Assembly (NCBI RefSeq): GCF_001294575.1
Contig: NZ_CP012676.1
Span: 2,294,001 to 2,358,000, forward strand
Source of the DNA: Pseudomonas versuta
GTDB taxonomy: Bacteria; Pseudomonadota; Gammaproteobacteria; Pseudomonadales; Pseudomonadaceae
DNA: 64,000 nucleotides
Direction: 5' to 3'
The translations under genes were made by a program, and so were the position numbers. Position 1 is the stretch's first letter; each line of letters begins with the position of its first letter. Below, in pieces: positions 42,896 to 52,115 of the stretch. Below the pieces are notes generated by a model that searched no databases, was not told the DNA's origin, and worked only from the letters and a program-made list of their open reading frames with translations.

Positions 42896-43270
42896 TTTTG
42901 GTACCTAAGATAAAACGCCATCTACCCGGCACGCGGTTCATGACAGAGCTCGACTCGTTGCAGGCGTCTCGCCTGCAACCGGACCAGCCTTCAAGCCTTG
43001 AACGGGTAGAGTTATAAGGCCTATGCACACTATAGACCTCACTTTTATGTACCTTGGGCGCTGATCTCTTATTGATTTTGGCTTCAGCTACTTGGGTGAC
43101 ATTCATGCTTGCAACTAATGCGTTCCCTTTGATCTGCGACCTGCCCGCAGCTCCTTCCGGGGAGCCTGCATGGACCTTGCAGTCCGGGGTGGCCAGCCTG
43201 AAGCCGCGACATTCTACCTCAGGTGGCACTTTGGGCGAAAACCGATATTTCACCGCTGCGCCAGTGCCCG
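42896..43270. other. Non-coding gap upstream of mqo, no gene seen
   Basis: This AT-richer stretch precedes mqo on the - strand and should hold its promoter. I find no convincing gene in it: open frames are short, lack ribosome sites and show no protein-like pattern. Together with the repeat block that follows it forms the longest gene-free region of the window (about 615 bp). Confidence 0.6.
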
Positions 43271-43450
43271 AATCGCCGGCAAGCCGGCTCCCACAATAGC
43301 TGCATCAAACCTGTGGCAATCGCCGGCAGCCGCCCCCCCACAACAGCTGCGTCAAACCTGTGGGAGCGGGCTTGCCCGCGATGATATCGCTGAGGTGCAT
43401 CAGACCAGCCCCGGCCCCCGAATCGCCGGCAGCCAGCCTCCACAACCAGA
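43271..43450. repeat. Imperfect tandem repeats with REP-like cores
   Basis: Units starting AATCGCCGGCA begin at 43271, 43318 and 43421. The first two are about 47 bp each and share CCACAA-AGCTGC-TCAAACCTGTGG. A REP-like GGGAGCGGGCTTGCCCGCGAT (43361-43381) follows the second. The third is shorter. These look like degenerate intergenic repeats that expanded by tandem duplication and not a CRISPR, since spacer-like unique sequence is lacking. Confidence 0.65.
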
Positions 43451-43511
43451 CTCTAAAGTCCAAACTCACGTATGATTGGCCCTTTGCCCCGCCCGCCAAC
43501 AGGATTCACCC

Positions 43512-43871
43512 ATGTCTTTAAGCAAAGCCAACCAGGCCAAAATTGAACGCCGCCTGGTTAAAGCCCTGACCATTGCCTGTGAAAAGGCGAAAGATGAAAT
43601 TCCGGGGTTTGTCTGGCTGACCCACACGGTCAACTATGAGGCCTTCCCTGCCAGCCTGAAGGTGGTATGGGTGTTCGACACCAAAGACAGCAAAGACTTC
43701 GCCCTGGCTGATGGCGAAGCTCACTTTATGGTCGAGCTGACCGACAAGGCCCTGACGGAGGCCGATGTGCGGGTGCGTAATGCCGCCACCCACGTCTATT
43801 ACGACTCCGAAGAAGAATGCCAGCGGGCCTGTGGCGGCAATTGGCCAAAACGCCTGTCGAGCAAACGCTAA
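43512..43871 (+). CDS. Small conserved-looking hypothetical protein
   Basis: A 119-residue basic and acidic mixed soluble protein (MSLSKANQAKIERRLVKALTIACEKAKDEIPGFVWLTHTVNYEAFPASLKVVWVFDTKD). It ends with a Cys-containing tail (EEECQRACGGNWPKRLSSKR). I do not recognise a domain. AGGA upstream supports ATG 43512. Its stop codon shares bases with the stop of the converging dienelactone hydrolase gene. Confidence 0.65.
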   Translation: MSLSKANQAKIERRLVKALTIACEKAKDEIPGFVWLTHTVNYEAFPASLKVVWVFDTKDSKDFALADGEAHFMVELTDKALTEADVRVRNAATHVYYDSEEECQRACGGNWPKRLSSKR

Positions 43872-44758
43872 GAGGCCGACAGGTATTTGCCAAACCAGTC
43901 CAGGGTCCTGCTCCACGCCAGCGTCGCAGCAGCTTCATCGTAGCGAGGCGTGGAGTCATTATGAAAACCGTGATTCACGTTCGGGTAGATAAACGCCTGG
44001 TACGTTTTGCCATTGGCTTTTAGAGCCTTCTCATAGGCCGGCCAGCCCTCATTGATGCGTGTATCCAGCCCGGCGTAATGCAGCATGATCGGTGCCTCGA
44101 TCCGGCTGACCTCATCTGCATCGGGCTGACGTCCGTAAAAAGACACCGCCGCCGCCAGTTCCGGATACGCCACTGCCGCCGCATTGACCACGCCGCCGCC
44201 ATAACAGAAGCCGGTAATCCCGACTTTCCCCGTGCTGGCATCGTGCTGCATCAACCATTCAATGGCCGCAAAAAAATCATTCATCAGCTTTTCGGGATCA
44301 ACCGTCTGCTGCAGTGCCAGGCCCTTTTCGTCGTTGCCGGGGTAGCCCCCAACCGACGACAGGCCGTCGGGCGCAAGGGCAATAAAACCCTGCTTGGCCA
44401 AACGCCGGGCGACATCCTCGATATAGGGGTTGAGGCCGCGATTCTCGTGTACCACCACCACTGCGGGCAACTTGCCCTGTGCCCCGGCCGGACGCACCAG
44501 GTAACCGCGCACCTGCCCGTGCCCCTTGGGCGAGGGGTACATGATGTACTCGGCTACGATGTCCGGGTCGGTAAAAGCCACTTGCTCGGCAAGGGCATAG
44601 TTCGGACTGAGTGCGCTCAGCACTGAAAGCGCCGATACACCAACAGACAAGATCGCAGCCCGGTCAAGAAACTCGCGCCGATTGATCTGGCCATGGGCGT
44701 AAAAGTCATACAGCTCAAGCAATTCAGGAGCAAAGTCTTTAGCAGTGAGACGGGGCAT
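43868..44758 (-). CDS. Dienelactone hydrolase family protein with Tat-like signal
   Basis: A 296-residue alpha/beta hydrolase. The nucleophile is in the DLH form GFCYGGGVVNAAA (Cys in place of Ser), with Asp in HYAGLDTRINEGW and His in NVNHGFHND completing the triad. The N-terminal INRREFLDRAAILSVGVSALSVLSAL has an RR-x-F-L core followed by a hydrophobic stretch, so Tat export is likely, though the twin Arg lies about 25 residues in. Relatives include YghX-type proteins. I chose ATG at 44758 (MPRLTAKDF). It converges with the small gene at 43512, with overlapping stop codons. Confidence 0.85.
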   Translation of the reverse strand: MPRLTAKDFAPELLELYDFYAHGQINRREFLDRAAILSVGVSALSVLSALSPNYALAEQVAFTDPDIVAEYIMYPSPKGHGQVRGYLVRPAGAQGKLPAVVVVHENRGLNPYIEDVARRLAKQGFIALAPDGLSSVGGYPGNDEKGLALQQTVDPEKLMNDFFAAIEWLMQHDASTGKVGITGFCYGGGVVNAAAVAYPELAAAVSFYGRQPDADEVSRIEAPIMLHYAGLDTRINEGWPAYEKALKANGKTYQAFIYPNVNHGFHNDSTPRYDEAAATLAWSRTLDWFGKYLSAS

Positions 44759-44835
44759 CTGTGCGCTTCCTTCTGGACAGTTTTGACTTGCCATAAACAA
44801 ACGCAGCATCACTTGTCACAACCCTGCGCTTGCAA

Positions 44836-47028
44836 TTACTTCCTGCTGATAGCCTTGGCCAAAATACGAGAAACCTGATCCGCCGAATACGGCTTGGCCA
44901 AAAACTCTACCCCCTCACAACTGCCGCGGGCCAACTCGTCACTGTAGCCGGAGGCCAGAATCACCGGCAGTTCAGGGCGGCGCAGACGTAACTCTTTGGC
45001 CAGCGCGACCCCGGTCATGCCGGGCATGACCACGTCTGAAAAAATGGCGTCGAACGCCATTGCATCAGTGCCGACCATCAGCAATGCCTCTTCGGCATTG
45101 GCCGCCCAAGCGGTTTCATAGCCAAGATCCTGCAGGATCTGATTGGCAAAACGCCCCACCTCAAGGTTGTCTTCAACGATCAACACCCGGTATTTGCCCT
45201 CTTCTCCGGACGGCTCAAGGCTTTGCCTGCCCTCGGGGCGCGACTCACTGGCCCCGGCGGCACTGACCTGCGGCAAATACAGTGTGAACCGCGCGCCCTG
45301 ACCGACAACACTCGATACATCGACGTTTCCGCCAGATTGCTTGGCGAAGCCGAAAACCTGGGACAACCCCAGCCCGGTACCCCTGCCAACCTCCTTGGTG
45401 GTGAAAAAAGGCTCGAAAATATGCTCCAGGGTCCGGGCGTCAATTCCGCTGCCTGTGTCCTGCAAGGAAACAGCGGTGAAGTGCTCATTGGAACCGGCAT
45501 GACCGCGGATCGGCGGCAGCGGGCCACTGTGATCCAGACGCAGTATCAGCGTTCCCTGGCCCTGCATCGCATCGCGGGCGTTGAGGGCGATGTTGATGAG
45601 CGCCGTTTCAAATTGACTGGAGTCGGCACGCACGTAATACGCGTGTTCGGGTAACTGGACGATGACTTGAATACGCGAGCCCGTGAGCGTATCGAGCATG
45701 TCACCGATGTCCTGTATTCGCCGCCCCACATTGAATACTTGAGGGTTGAGCGGCTGGCGCCGGGCGAAGGCCAGCAGTTGGCTGGTCAGCTTGCTGGCTC
45801 GCTCGACGGTGTCAGAGACCGCGCTCATGTAACGCTCCCGGCGCTCGGCAGAGAGGTTGGGCATGCGCAGAAAGTCCACCGAGGAACGAATAATGGTCAG
45901 CAGGTTATTAAAGTCATGGGCCACACCGCCTGTGAGCTGGCCGATGGCCTCAAGCTTTTGCGACTGGCGCAATGCCGCCTCGGCAACCAGCAGGCGCGCG
46001 GTTCGTTCCTGAACCCGCTCCTCGAGTGTCAGGTTCAACCTTTCCAGTGCTGCCAGCCCCTCACGCACAGCACCGTCGGCACGTGCACGCTCAATATGGG
46101 CCCAGCAACGCTCTGTCACTTCACCCAGCAAGGCCAGCTCATAGGCCGACCAGGTTCGTGGCACCTTGTCGTGAATGGCCATCAAGGCCGTCAGTTTGCC
46201 GCCCTTGATCAGCGGCAGGCACAAGGTAGAGACAATACCGAACGCGCTGAAAATGGCGGCAACCTCAGGGGCCAGATCGGTTGCAATGTCATTGATCACC
46301 AGCGGCTGGCCGGCGCGAAGGCAGGCCAGCGCCCCTTCCCCGAAATCACTCAGGCGGTACTGGCCGCACAGGCTGGTAGCGCCTTCGACGAGCCAGTTGT
46401 CCCGAATGAAAAATCCGTCTTCGTCGGCCTCCATGTCCGCGTAGGCGCAATGAGTGACCTTCAGGTGCTCGGCCAGCATGCGCATGCTGGTCAGCATGAT
46501 TGCATGGGGATCGCTGATCTCGATCACGGCGCTGCCGATGGCATCCAGCACCGCCAGGCGCTGAGTCATACGCACCGTGGTCGTGGTTTCGGTGACCGTG
46601 TTGAGCATCCCCACGACCTGGCCGAACTGATCGCGCACAGGGCTGTAGCAAAAAGTGAAGTAAGCCAGCTCTGGCCGCTGACTGCGCTCAATCACCAGGG
46701 GGAAGTTTTCGATATAGGTGGCTTGCCCGGCAAACGCTGAATCGGCAATGGCACTGATTTCGCTCCAGGCTTCTTTCCAGACGTCGTTGAAAGGCCGCCC
46801 CAGGGCTTCAGGCTTGTTGCCCAGAATGGGCACAAAGGCATCGTTGTACAGGGTGATTAAATCCGCGCCCCAGACAATCGATTGCGGAAAGTGCGAAGCC
46901 AGCGCCAGCGCTACAGTGGTTTTCAAAACATCCGGCCAAGTGTTCAGAGAACCAAGGGACGTAGTGGCCCAGTCATGATTCCTGATTCTTTGGGCCATTA
47001 CACCGTCATGCTGGAGCCAGTCAGCCAT
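44836..47028 (-). CDS. Hybrid sensor histidine kinase (PAS-GAF-HK-REC)
   Basis: A 730-residue soluble sensor kinase with a C-terminal receiver. In order: a PAS-like domain near residues 30-150, a GAF domain near 165-310 (AVLDAIGSAVIEI...PLIKGGKLTALMAIHDKVPRTWSAYE), a coiled coil, the H-box near 360 (GQLTGGVAHDFNNLLTIIRSSVDFL), ATPase boxes (NARDAM, DTGSGID, GTGLGLSQVFGF) and a receiver with the phospho-Asp in AIFSDVVMPGMTG. No DNA-binding domain is present. The H-box type (HDFNN) belongs to the HWE/NtrB-like group common in light or redox sensing. No membrane helix is seen. ATG at 47028 is favoured over the longer open frame because AAGGTAAG lies upstream and the extension is not protein-like. 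Confidence 0.88.
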   Translation of the reverse strand: MADWLQHDGVMAQRIRNHDWATTSLGSLNTWPDVLKTTVALALASHFPQSIVWGADLITLYNDAFVPILGNKPEALGRPFNDVWKEAWSEISAIADSAFAGQATYIENFPLVIERSQRPELAYFTFCYSPVRDQFGQVVGMLNTVTETTTTVRMTQRLAVLDAIGSAVIEISDPHAIMLTSMRMLAEHLKVTHCAYADMEADEDGFFIRDNWLVEGATSLCGQYRLSDFGEGALACLRAGQPLVINDIATDLAPEVAAIFSAFGIVSTLCLPLIKGGKLTALMAIHDKVPRTWSAYELALLGEVTERCWAHIERARADGAVREGLAALERLNLTLEERVQERTARLLVAEAALRQSQKLEAIGQLTGGVAHDFNNLLTIIRSSVDFLRMPNLSAERRERYMSAVSDTVERASKLTSQLLAFARRQPLNPQVFNVGRRIQDIGDMLDTLTGSRIQVIVQLPEHAYYVRADSSQFETALINIALNARDAMQGQGTLILRLDHSGPLPPIRGHAGSNEHFTAVSLQDTGSGIDARTLEHIFEPFFTTKEVGRGTGLGLSQVFGFAKQSGGNVDVSSVVGQGARFTLYLPQVSAAGASESRPEGRQSLEPSGEEGKYRVLIVEDNLEVGRFANQILQDLGYETAWAANAEEALLMVGTDAMAFDAIFSDVVMPGMTGVALAKELRLRRPELPVILASGYSDELARGSCEGVEFLAKPYSADQVSRILAKAISRK

Positions 47029-47306
47029 TACGCTCTTACCTTGATTACCACGAGTTGCCAAAAAAGCACCGCCGATTATATGACAGGCCACCACCGGGTA
47101 GACATATCTTGAAAATACTTGGTTCCAACCCTGCACACCTAATAAATGCGCCATGTGCTCCCCGGCCTGGCACTGAACAGATCGGCTTCATGACTTTACC
47201 GGTGTCGTTAAACTGGCCGCACAGATACCATCCCCCGCCTCGCATGCCTGTTGGCGACCAAGCCGGACCCGGCGCACACACGACCTGAAACAAGAGGAAT
47301 CAAACG

Positions 47307-47777
47307 GTGAAAATTGCACTTGTGTTGCTGTTGAGCGCGCTGACCATACCCGCATTTGCCGCCAATATCGGTGAGCGCCTGACCCCCTGGACCTTACAGG
47401 ACCAATACGATCAGCCCTTTACTCTGGATGCAAAAACCCGCGTGCTACTGGTGGCGCGCAACATGGACGGTTCCAAGCTGGTGAAGGCCGCGCTGGAAAA
47501 CCAGCCCAAGGGTTATCTGGAAGCGCGCAATGTAGCCTTTCTTGCCGATGTGCAGCGCATGCCATCGCTGATCGGCAAATTTATCGCAATCCCGGCCATG
47601 CGTGACTACAGCTACCGCGTTGTACTCGACCGCGATGGCAGTATTGCCGCCAACTACCCGGGCGCTGAAGACAAGGTGCTGTGGCTGCAACTGGACGACG
47701 CCACCCTGGTTGCACAGCAGGAATTTGCCTCCGCCGATGAACTGCGCACCGCACTGGAAAAACTGCCCGCCCAATAA
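47307..47777 (+). CDS. Exported hypothetical protein (thioredoxin-like fold suspected)
   Basis: A 156-residue protein with a signal peptide of about 19 residues (KIALVLLLSALTIPAFA). The mature part begins NIGERLTPWTLQDQYDQPFTLDAKTRVLLVARNMDGSKLVKAAL, which has the layout of a thioredoxin/AhpC-like fold, but there is no CxxC, so it is not an oxidoreductase of that kind. It continues RVVLDRDGSIAANYPGAEDKVLWLQL. I know similar proteins in other pseudomonads but no proven role. A TonB-like remnant follows 12 bases after the stop. Confidence 0.7.
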   Translation: MKIALVLLLSALTIPAFAANIGERLTPWTLQDQYDQPFTLDAKTRVLLVARNMDGSKLVKAALENQPKGYLEARNVAFLADVQRMPSLIGKFIAIPAMRDYSYRVVLDRDGSIAANYPGAEDKVLWLQLDDATLVAQQEFASADELRTALEKLPAQ

Positions 47778-47789
47778 CCGGGGCGGTAG

Positions 47790-47885
47790 GTGATCAAGGG
47801 CGAACCCGTTGAGGCTGAAGTCTGGGTGCCCTTCAAACTGATCACCCCGGACCAGGTCGCGATGTATGAACAGCACTTTAAATAA
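47790..47885 (+). pseudogene. Remnant resembling the C-terminal end of a TonB-type protein
   Basis: A 31-codon frame directly after a TAG reads IKGEPVEAEVWVPFKLITPDQ and continues to MYEQHFK before TAA. The piece GEPVEAEVWVPFKL resembles the last strand of TonB C-terminal domains. No upstream TonB domain, anchor or start site remains, so it looks like the tail of a decayed or truncated gene. The match is short and could be chance. Confidence 0.35.
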
Positions 47886-47903
47886 AAGACCGGTACCGAA
47901 GGT

Positions 47904-48809
47904 TTAATTGTCGGGAAACGGCAGGCTCTGCAGCCACTCGCTGAAGGCCATCAGCGACGGCAGGTTCTGGTACCGGCTGGCATACGCCAGGTAATAGCCC
48001 CTGCCGCTTTCCATCGGTTCGAACAGGGTCACCAGCGTGCCCGCCCTGATCTCATCCTGAACCAGAATACGCGGCACCAGACCGATGCCGATGCCTGCCA
48101 CCACGGCCTGAATCAAGTGCGCGGTAAGCTCGAAGCCGGGCCCCGAACGCATCATCCGATGATCCAGCGCATGGCGTTCAAACCAGTCCGACCAGGCGTT
48201 GGGCCTGGACACCACATTGAGCAGCGAGTGACTGGCGGCAAGGTCCGCCGGGGTCATGGCGCGGTATTCAGGCAGCGCCGCAGGGCTGGCCACCACTACC
48301 AGTTTTTCCGTCAACAGCTTGTGCGAGATAAACCCCGGCCATGGCCCCGAACCGGCCACGATGATCGCGTTCATATCCCCCGCAGCGCTGGCGAGATCGG
48401 CGTGCATGATACGCGAGTGGATATGCACCACGATGTCGGAGTGCCTGGTGTAGAAGTCATTCATGCGCGGCAACAGCCATTTCGAACCGAACGTAGGCAG
48501 AACCGCCAGGTGCAGCGTGCCGCCCCCTGAACTGAAGGCAATGGTCTGCAGGGTCGCGCTACGGATTCGGCCCAACGCCGCTGACAGCTCATGTTGATAC
48601 AGCGCGCCGGCAGCCGTCAGCTCGATACGCCGACCCTCACGGTTAAACAGATCGACCCCGAGTAAAGCCTCCAGCGCCTGCACCTGACGGCTGACAGCGC
48701 TTTGGGTCAATGACAGCTCATCAGCCGCCTTGGTGAAACTGCAATGCCTGGCCGCCGCTTCGAACGCCACCAGTACCGACATCGAGGGGGTTAGGCGCCT
48801 CGGATTCAT
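47904..48809 (-). CDS. LysR-family transcriptional regulator (GcvA-like)
   Basis: A 301-residue regulator. The HTH (VLVAFEAAARHCSFTKAADELSLTQSAVSRQVQALEALLGVDLFNREGRRIELTAAG) is of the GcvA/AmpR subgroup. The effector domain ends GRGYYLAYASRYQNLPSLMAFSEWLQSL. It is divergent from the large D-2-hydroxyacid dehydrogenase gene across about 157 bp, so it is the probable regulator of that gene. The inducer would plausibly be the enzyme's hydroxy-acid substrate (inference). Confidence 0.88.
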   Translation of the reverse strand: MNPRRLTPSMSVLVAFEAAARHCSFTKAADELSLTQSAVSRQVQALEALLGVDLFNREGRRIELTAAGALYQHELSAALGRIRSATLQTIAFSSGGGTLHLAVLPTFGSKWLLPRMNDFYTRHSDIVVHIHSRIMHADLASAAGDMNAIIVAGSGPWPGFISHKLLTEKLVVVASPAALPEYRAMTPADLAASHSLLNVVSRPNAWSDWFERHALDHRMMRSGPGFELTAHLIQAVVAGIGIGLVPRILVQDEIRAGTLVTLFEPMESGRGYYLAYASRYQNLPSLMAFSEWLQSLPFPDN

Positions 48810-48966
48810 TCATAAACCTCATGCAAATGCTGCGTGTTTTACGTTTGCCCTGTGCAGACGACGCCCTGACAATAAGGCCAAATCCAGTTCTGCTGTGACT
48901 TGTGCCTGTAAAAGAGCATACGTTAAGCGAATACAAAAACGAATTTAGCCTGCAGGAAACGTCTTG

Positions 48967-51900
48967 ATGATCGCCCGCCTCATCCCCGTAAATGGCCAGC
49001 CAGGCCTGTACCAAAGTTTTCTGAGCGACCTGAAAACTGAAGGGTTCGAGGGCGAAATCGCGAGCGATTATGCTGTGCGCACGGTGCTGTCGACCGACAA
49101 TTCGATCTACCAGCGCCTGCCCCAGGCCGCCATATTTCCCAGGCACTGCGCCGACGTGGAGCTGGTGGCCCGGCTCGCGGCGCAGCCCAGGTTTCGCTCG
49201 GTGGTACTGACTGCCCGCGGCGGCGGTACCGGCACCAATGGCCAGTCACTCACCGACGGGGTGATCGTCGATCTGTCCAGACACCTGAACCGGATTCTCG
49301 AGATCAACCCCGATGAGCGCTGGGTGCGTGTACAGAGCGGTGTGGTTAAAGACCAGTTGAACGCTGCACTCAAACCCCACGGCCTGTTCTTTGCCCCCGA
49401 ACTGTCCACCTCCAACCGGGCCACCATTGGCGGGATGATCAATACCGACGCCAGCGGCCAGGGCAGTTGTACCTATGGCAAAACCCGCGACCATGTATTG
49501 GCGCTTTCGACCGTTCTGATGGGCGGCCGCAGGCTCGACAGCCAGGCCGTGGACGCCAGCCAGGCCCGGCAGCAAGCCGCCCGCCAGGACATCATCGGCG
49601 AGGTCTATCGCTGCACCCAGGAGATTGCCGACAACCAGCAACAGCTGATCCAGGACATCTTTCCCAAGCTCAATCGCTGCCTCACCGGCTATGACCTTGC
49701 CCACCTGCGCGAGGCGGATGGCGGCTTCAATCTCAACAGTGTTCTGTGCGGTTCCGAGGGCAGCCTGGGCTTTATTGTCGAAGCCAGGCTCAATGTACTG
49801 CCGATCCCCCGCTACTCCATTCTGGTCAACGTGAGCTATGCCGGCTTTATGGACGCGTTGCGCGATGCCAAGGCGTTGATGGCACTCAAGCCGTTGTCTA
49901 TCGAGACCGTGGACTCAAAAGTGCTGATGCTGGCGATGCAGGACATCGTGTGGCACGGCGTGGCTGAATACTTCCCCCAGGACCCGGACCGCCCGACCGC
50001 AGGTATCAACCTGATCGAGTTCTGCGACGACGACCAGGCGCGGCTGGAGCAGCGCGTCAATGACTTCATCGAGCACCTTCGAACCGATACCGGCGTCAGC
50101 CGTCAGGGTCATACGCTGGCCATCGGCAACGAAGCGGTAAAGCGTGTTTACAGCATGCGCAAACGCTCGGTCGGGCTGCTGGGCAATGTGCAGGGCGAAG
50201 CCAGACCCCAGCCGTTTGTCGAAGACACTGCCGTGCCACCGGAGCACCTGGCGGATTACATCGCAGAGTTTCGCGCCCTGCTCGACGGGCACAATCTCGA
50301 ATACGGAATGTTCGGTCATGTTGATGCCGGGGTACTGCACGTAAGGCCCATCCTGGACATGAAAGACCCGGCCCAGGCGGCACTGATTCGCCCGCTTTCG
50401 GACGCAGTCGCGGCGCTGACGAAAAAGTACGGGGGGCTGCTGTGGGGCGAACACGGCAAAGGCCTGCGCTCTGAATATGTGCCTGATTTTTTTGGCGCCC
50501 TTTACCCCTCGCTCCAGGCCATCAAGGCAGCATTTGACCCGTTCAATCAATTGAACCCCGGGAAAATTGCCACTGCGGCGCGCATCAGCCAGGCCAGGCT
50601 GACAGCGGTGGACGAGGTTACGCTGCGCGGCGACCTCGATCGCCAGATTGATCAACGGGTATGGCAAAGCTACCAGAGTGCCGTGCAGTGCAATGGCAAT
50701 GGTGCCTGCTACAACTTCGACCCCGATGACGCCATGTGCCCCTCCTGGAAAGCCACCCGAGACCGTATCCATTCACCCAAGGGCCGCGCTTCACTGGTGC
50801 GCGAATGGTTGCGCCTGCAGGGTGCGCAAGGCGTGGACGTACTGGGCAATACGGCTGCAACTTCGTCCCTCGGGAGCTGGCTTGGCAAAGCCCGCAACAC
50901 CCTTGCCCGACGGTTGGGGCAGAAGGACTTTTCACATCAGGTCTATGACGCCATGGCCGGCTGCCTGGCGTGCAAATCCTGCGCCGGGCAGTGCCCGGTC
51001 AAGGTCAATGTTCCGGATTTCAGGGCACGTTTTCTTGAGCTTTATCACAATCGTTACCTGCGCCCGCTCAAGGACTATGTGGTCGGTTCACTTGAGTTCA
51101 GCATTCCCGTGATCGCGCGCTTCCCGAGCCTGTACAACGCCATGATGGGGGCCAGGCCCGTCAAGTTCATGCTTGAACATGTGGTCGGAATGGTCGATAG
51201 CCCGCTACTGAGCGCCATGGACTTTCACCGGGTGTGCGCCACATGGAACGTGCAAATGGCGACGGTCAAAACCCTTTCGCGACTGACCGACCCACAGCGC
51301 CAGCGCAGCGTCATCCTGGTTCAGGATGCGTTCACCCGCTATTTCGAAACGCCGGTGGCCGCACAATGGATCGAGCTGATCACGCGGCTTGGCTATCAGG
51401 TCTATCTGGCGCCCTTCGCACCCAATGGCAAACCCCTGCAAGTGCAAGGTCTGCTGGGCGCCTTCAAGAAAGCGGCAGCGCGCAATGCACGGGGCCTGCT
51501 GGCCCTGCAAAACTGCGGCGTGCCGCTGGTGGGGCTGGACCCGGCAATGACCCTGGTCTACCGCCAGGAATATGCCAAGACCCTGGATCACGGCACGGTG
51601 CCGCAGGTGGCTCTGGCGCAGGAGTGGCTGGCGAGCGCCATGCCGCTCCAGTCACCGGCCGCTCCGCAAAAGGTCTTTCACTTCTTGCCCCATTGCACCG
51701 AGCGCACCAATGAGCCCGCGAGCATTGACCTGTGGCAAAAGGTATTCGCAGGATGGGGGCTGAGCCTCAAGGTTTTGCCCAGCGGTTGCTGTGGCATGTC
51801 CGGCACCTACGGCCATGAAACACGCAACGTGAAGACCTCGCAGATCATTTACTCGCAATCGTGGCAGCCACTGGTAGAGCAGCATCACGGCGACGGCACG

Positions 51901-52032
51901 CTCCTGGCGGACGGGTATTCCTGCAGAAGCCAGGTCAAGCGTCAGGCAGGCAAAGAATTACTGCACCCCCTGCAGGCACTGCTGGGCCATCTTCGCGAGG
52001 GCGAACCTGTTGTTCAGGCCGCGCAAAGATGA
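48967..52032 (+). CDS. ydiJ: FAD and Fe-S D-2-hydroxyacid dehydrogenase, YdiJ type
   Basis: A 1021-residue fusion of a GlcD-like FAD oxidase and a GlpC/GlcF-like iron-sulfur part, the layout of YdiJ, reported to oxidise D-2-hydroxyglutarate. The FAD-binding segment has TARGGGTGTNGQSLTDGVIVDLS and TIGGMINTDASGQGS, and a later GEHGKGLRSEYVP. A 4Fe-4S cluster motif GCLACKSCAGQCPVKVN lies near residues 662-677, and the CCG domain SGCCGMSGTYGHE near 940. Length matches E. coli YdiJ closely. I prefer ATG 48967 over the TTG just before it, both served by AGGAAA. It stands alone and divergent from its LysR gene. Confidence 0.9.
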   Translation: MIARLIPVNGQPGLYQSFLSDLKTEGFEGEIASDYAVRTVLSTDNSIYQRLPQAAIFPRHCADVELVARLAAQPRFRSVVLTARGGGTGTNGQSLTDGVIVDLSRHLNRILEINPDERWVRVQSGVVKDQLNAALKPHGLFFAPELSTSNRATIGGMINTDASGQGSCTYGKTRDHVLALSTVLMGGRRLDSQAVDASQARQQAARQDIIGEVYRCTQEIADNQQQLIQDIFPKLNRCLTGYDLAHLREADGGFNLNSVLCGSEGSLGFIVEARLNVLPIPRYSILVNVSYAGFMDALRDAKALMALKPLSIETVDSKVLMLAMQDIVWHGVAEYFPQDPDRPTAGINLIEFCDDDQARLEQRVNDFIEHLRTDTGVSRQGHTLAIGNEAVKRVYSMRKRSVGLLGNVQGEARPQPFVEDTAVPPEHLADYIAEFRALLDGHNLEYGMFGHVDAGVLHVRPILDMKDPAQAALIRPLSDAVAALTKKYGGLLWGEHGKGLRSEYVPDFFGALYPSLQAIKAAFDPFNQLNPGKIATAARISQARLTAVDEVTLRGDLDRQIDQRVWQSYQSAVQCNGNGACYNFDPDDAMCPSWKATRDRIHSPKGRASLVREWLRLQGAQGVDVLGNTAATSSLGSWLGKARNTLARRLGQKDFSHQVYDAMAGCLACKSCAGQCPVKVNVPDFRARFLELYHNRYLRPLKDYVVGSLEFSIPVIARFPSLYNAMMGARPVKFMLEHVVGMVDSPLLSAMDFHRVCATWNVQMATVKTLSRLTDPQRQRSVILVQDAFTRYFETPVAAQWIELITRLGYQVYLAPFAPNGKPLQVQGLLGAFKKAAARNARGLLALQNCGVPLVGLDPAMTLVYRQEYAKTLDHGTVPQVALAQEWLASAMPLQSPAAPQKVFHFLPHCTERTNEPASIDLWQKVFAGWGLSLKVLPSGCCGMSGTYGHETRNVKTSQIIYSQSWQPLVEQHHGDGTLLADGYSCRSQVKRQAGKELLHPLQALLGHLREGEPVVQAAQR

Positions 52033-52115
52033 CAGGCTGACGCCCCGCACTGTAGCGATGCCCGCCCACACAGGGGGGGCTGCACAGGTCTGTGTTGTGT
52101 CGCCAAGGAACCTGG

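Noticed and set aside
42876..43253. 125-codon open frame in the gap upstream of mqo
   Set aside because: Crosses the mqo start, low-complexity basic sequence, no ribosome site, no protein-like pattern.
43271..43450. CRISPR array
   Set aside because: Units are adjacent and degenerate, without regular unique spacers, and no cas genes are present.
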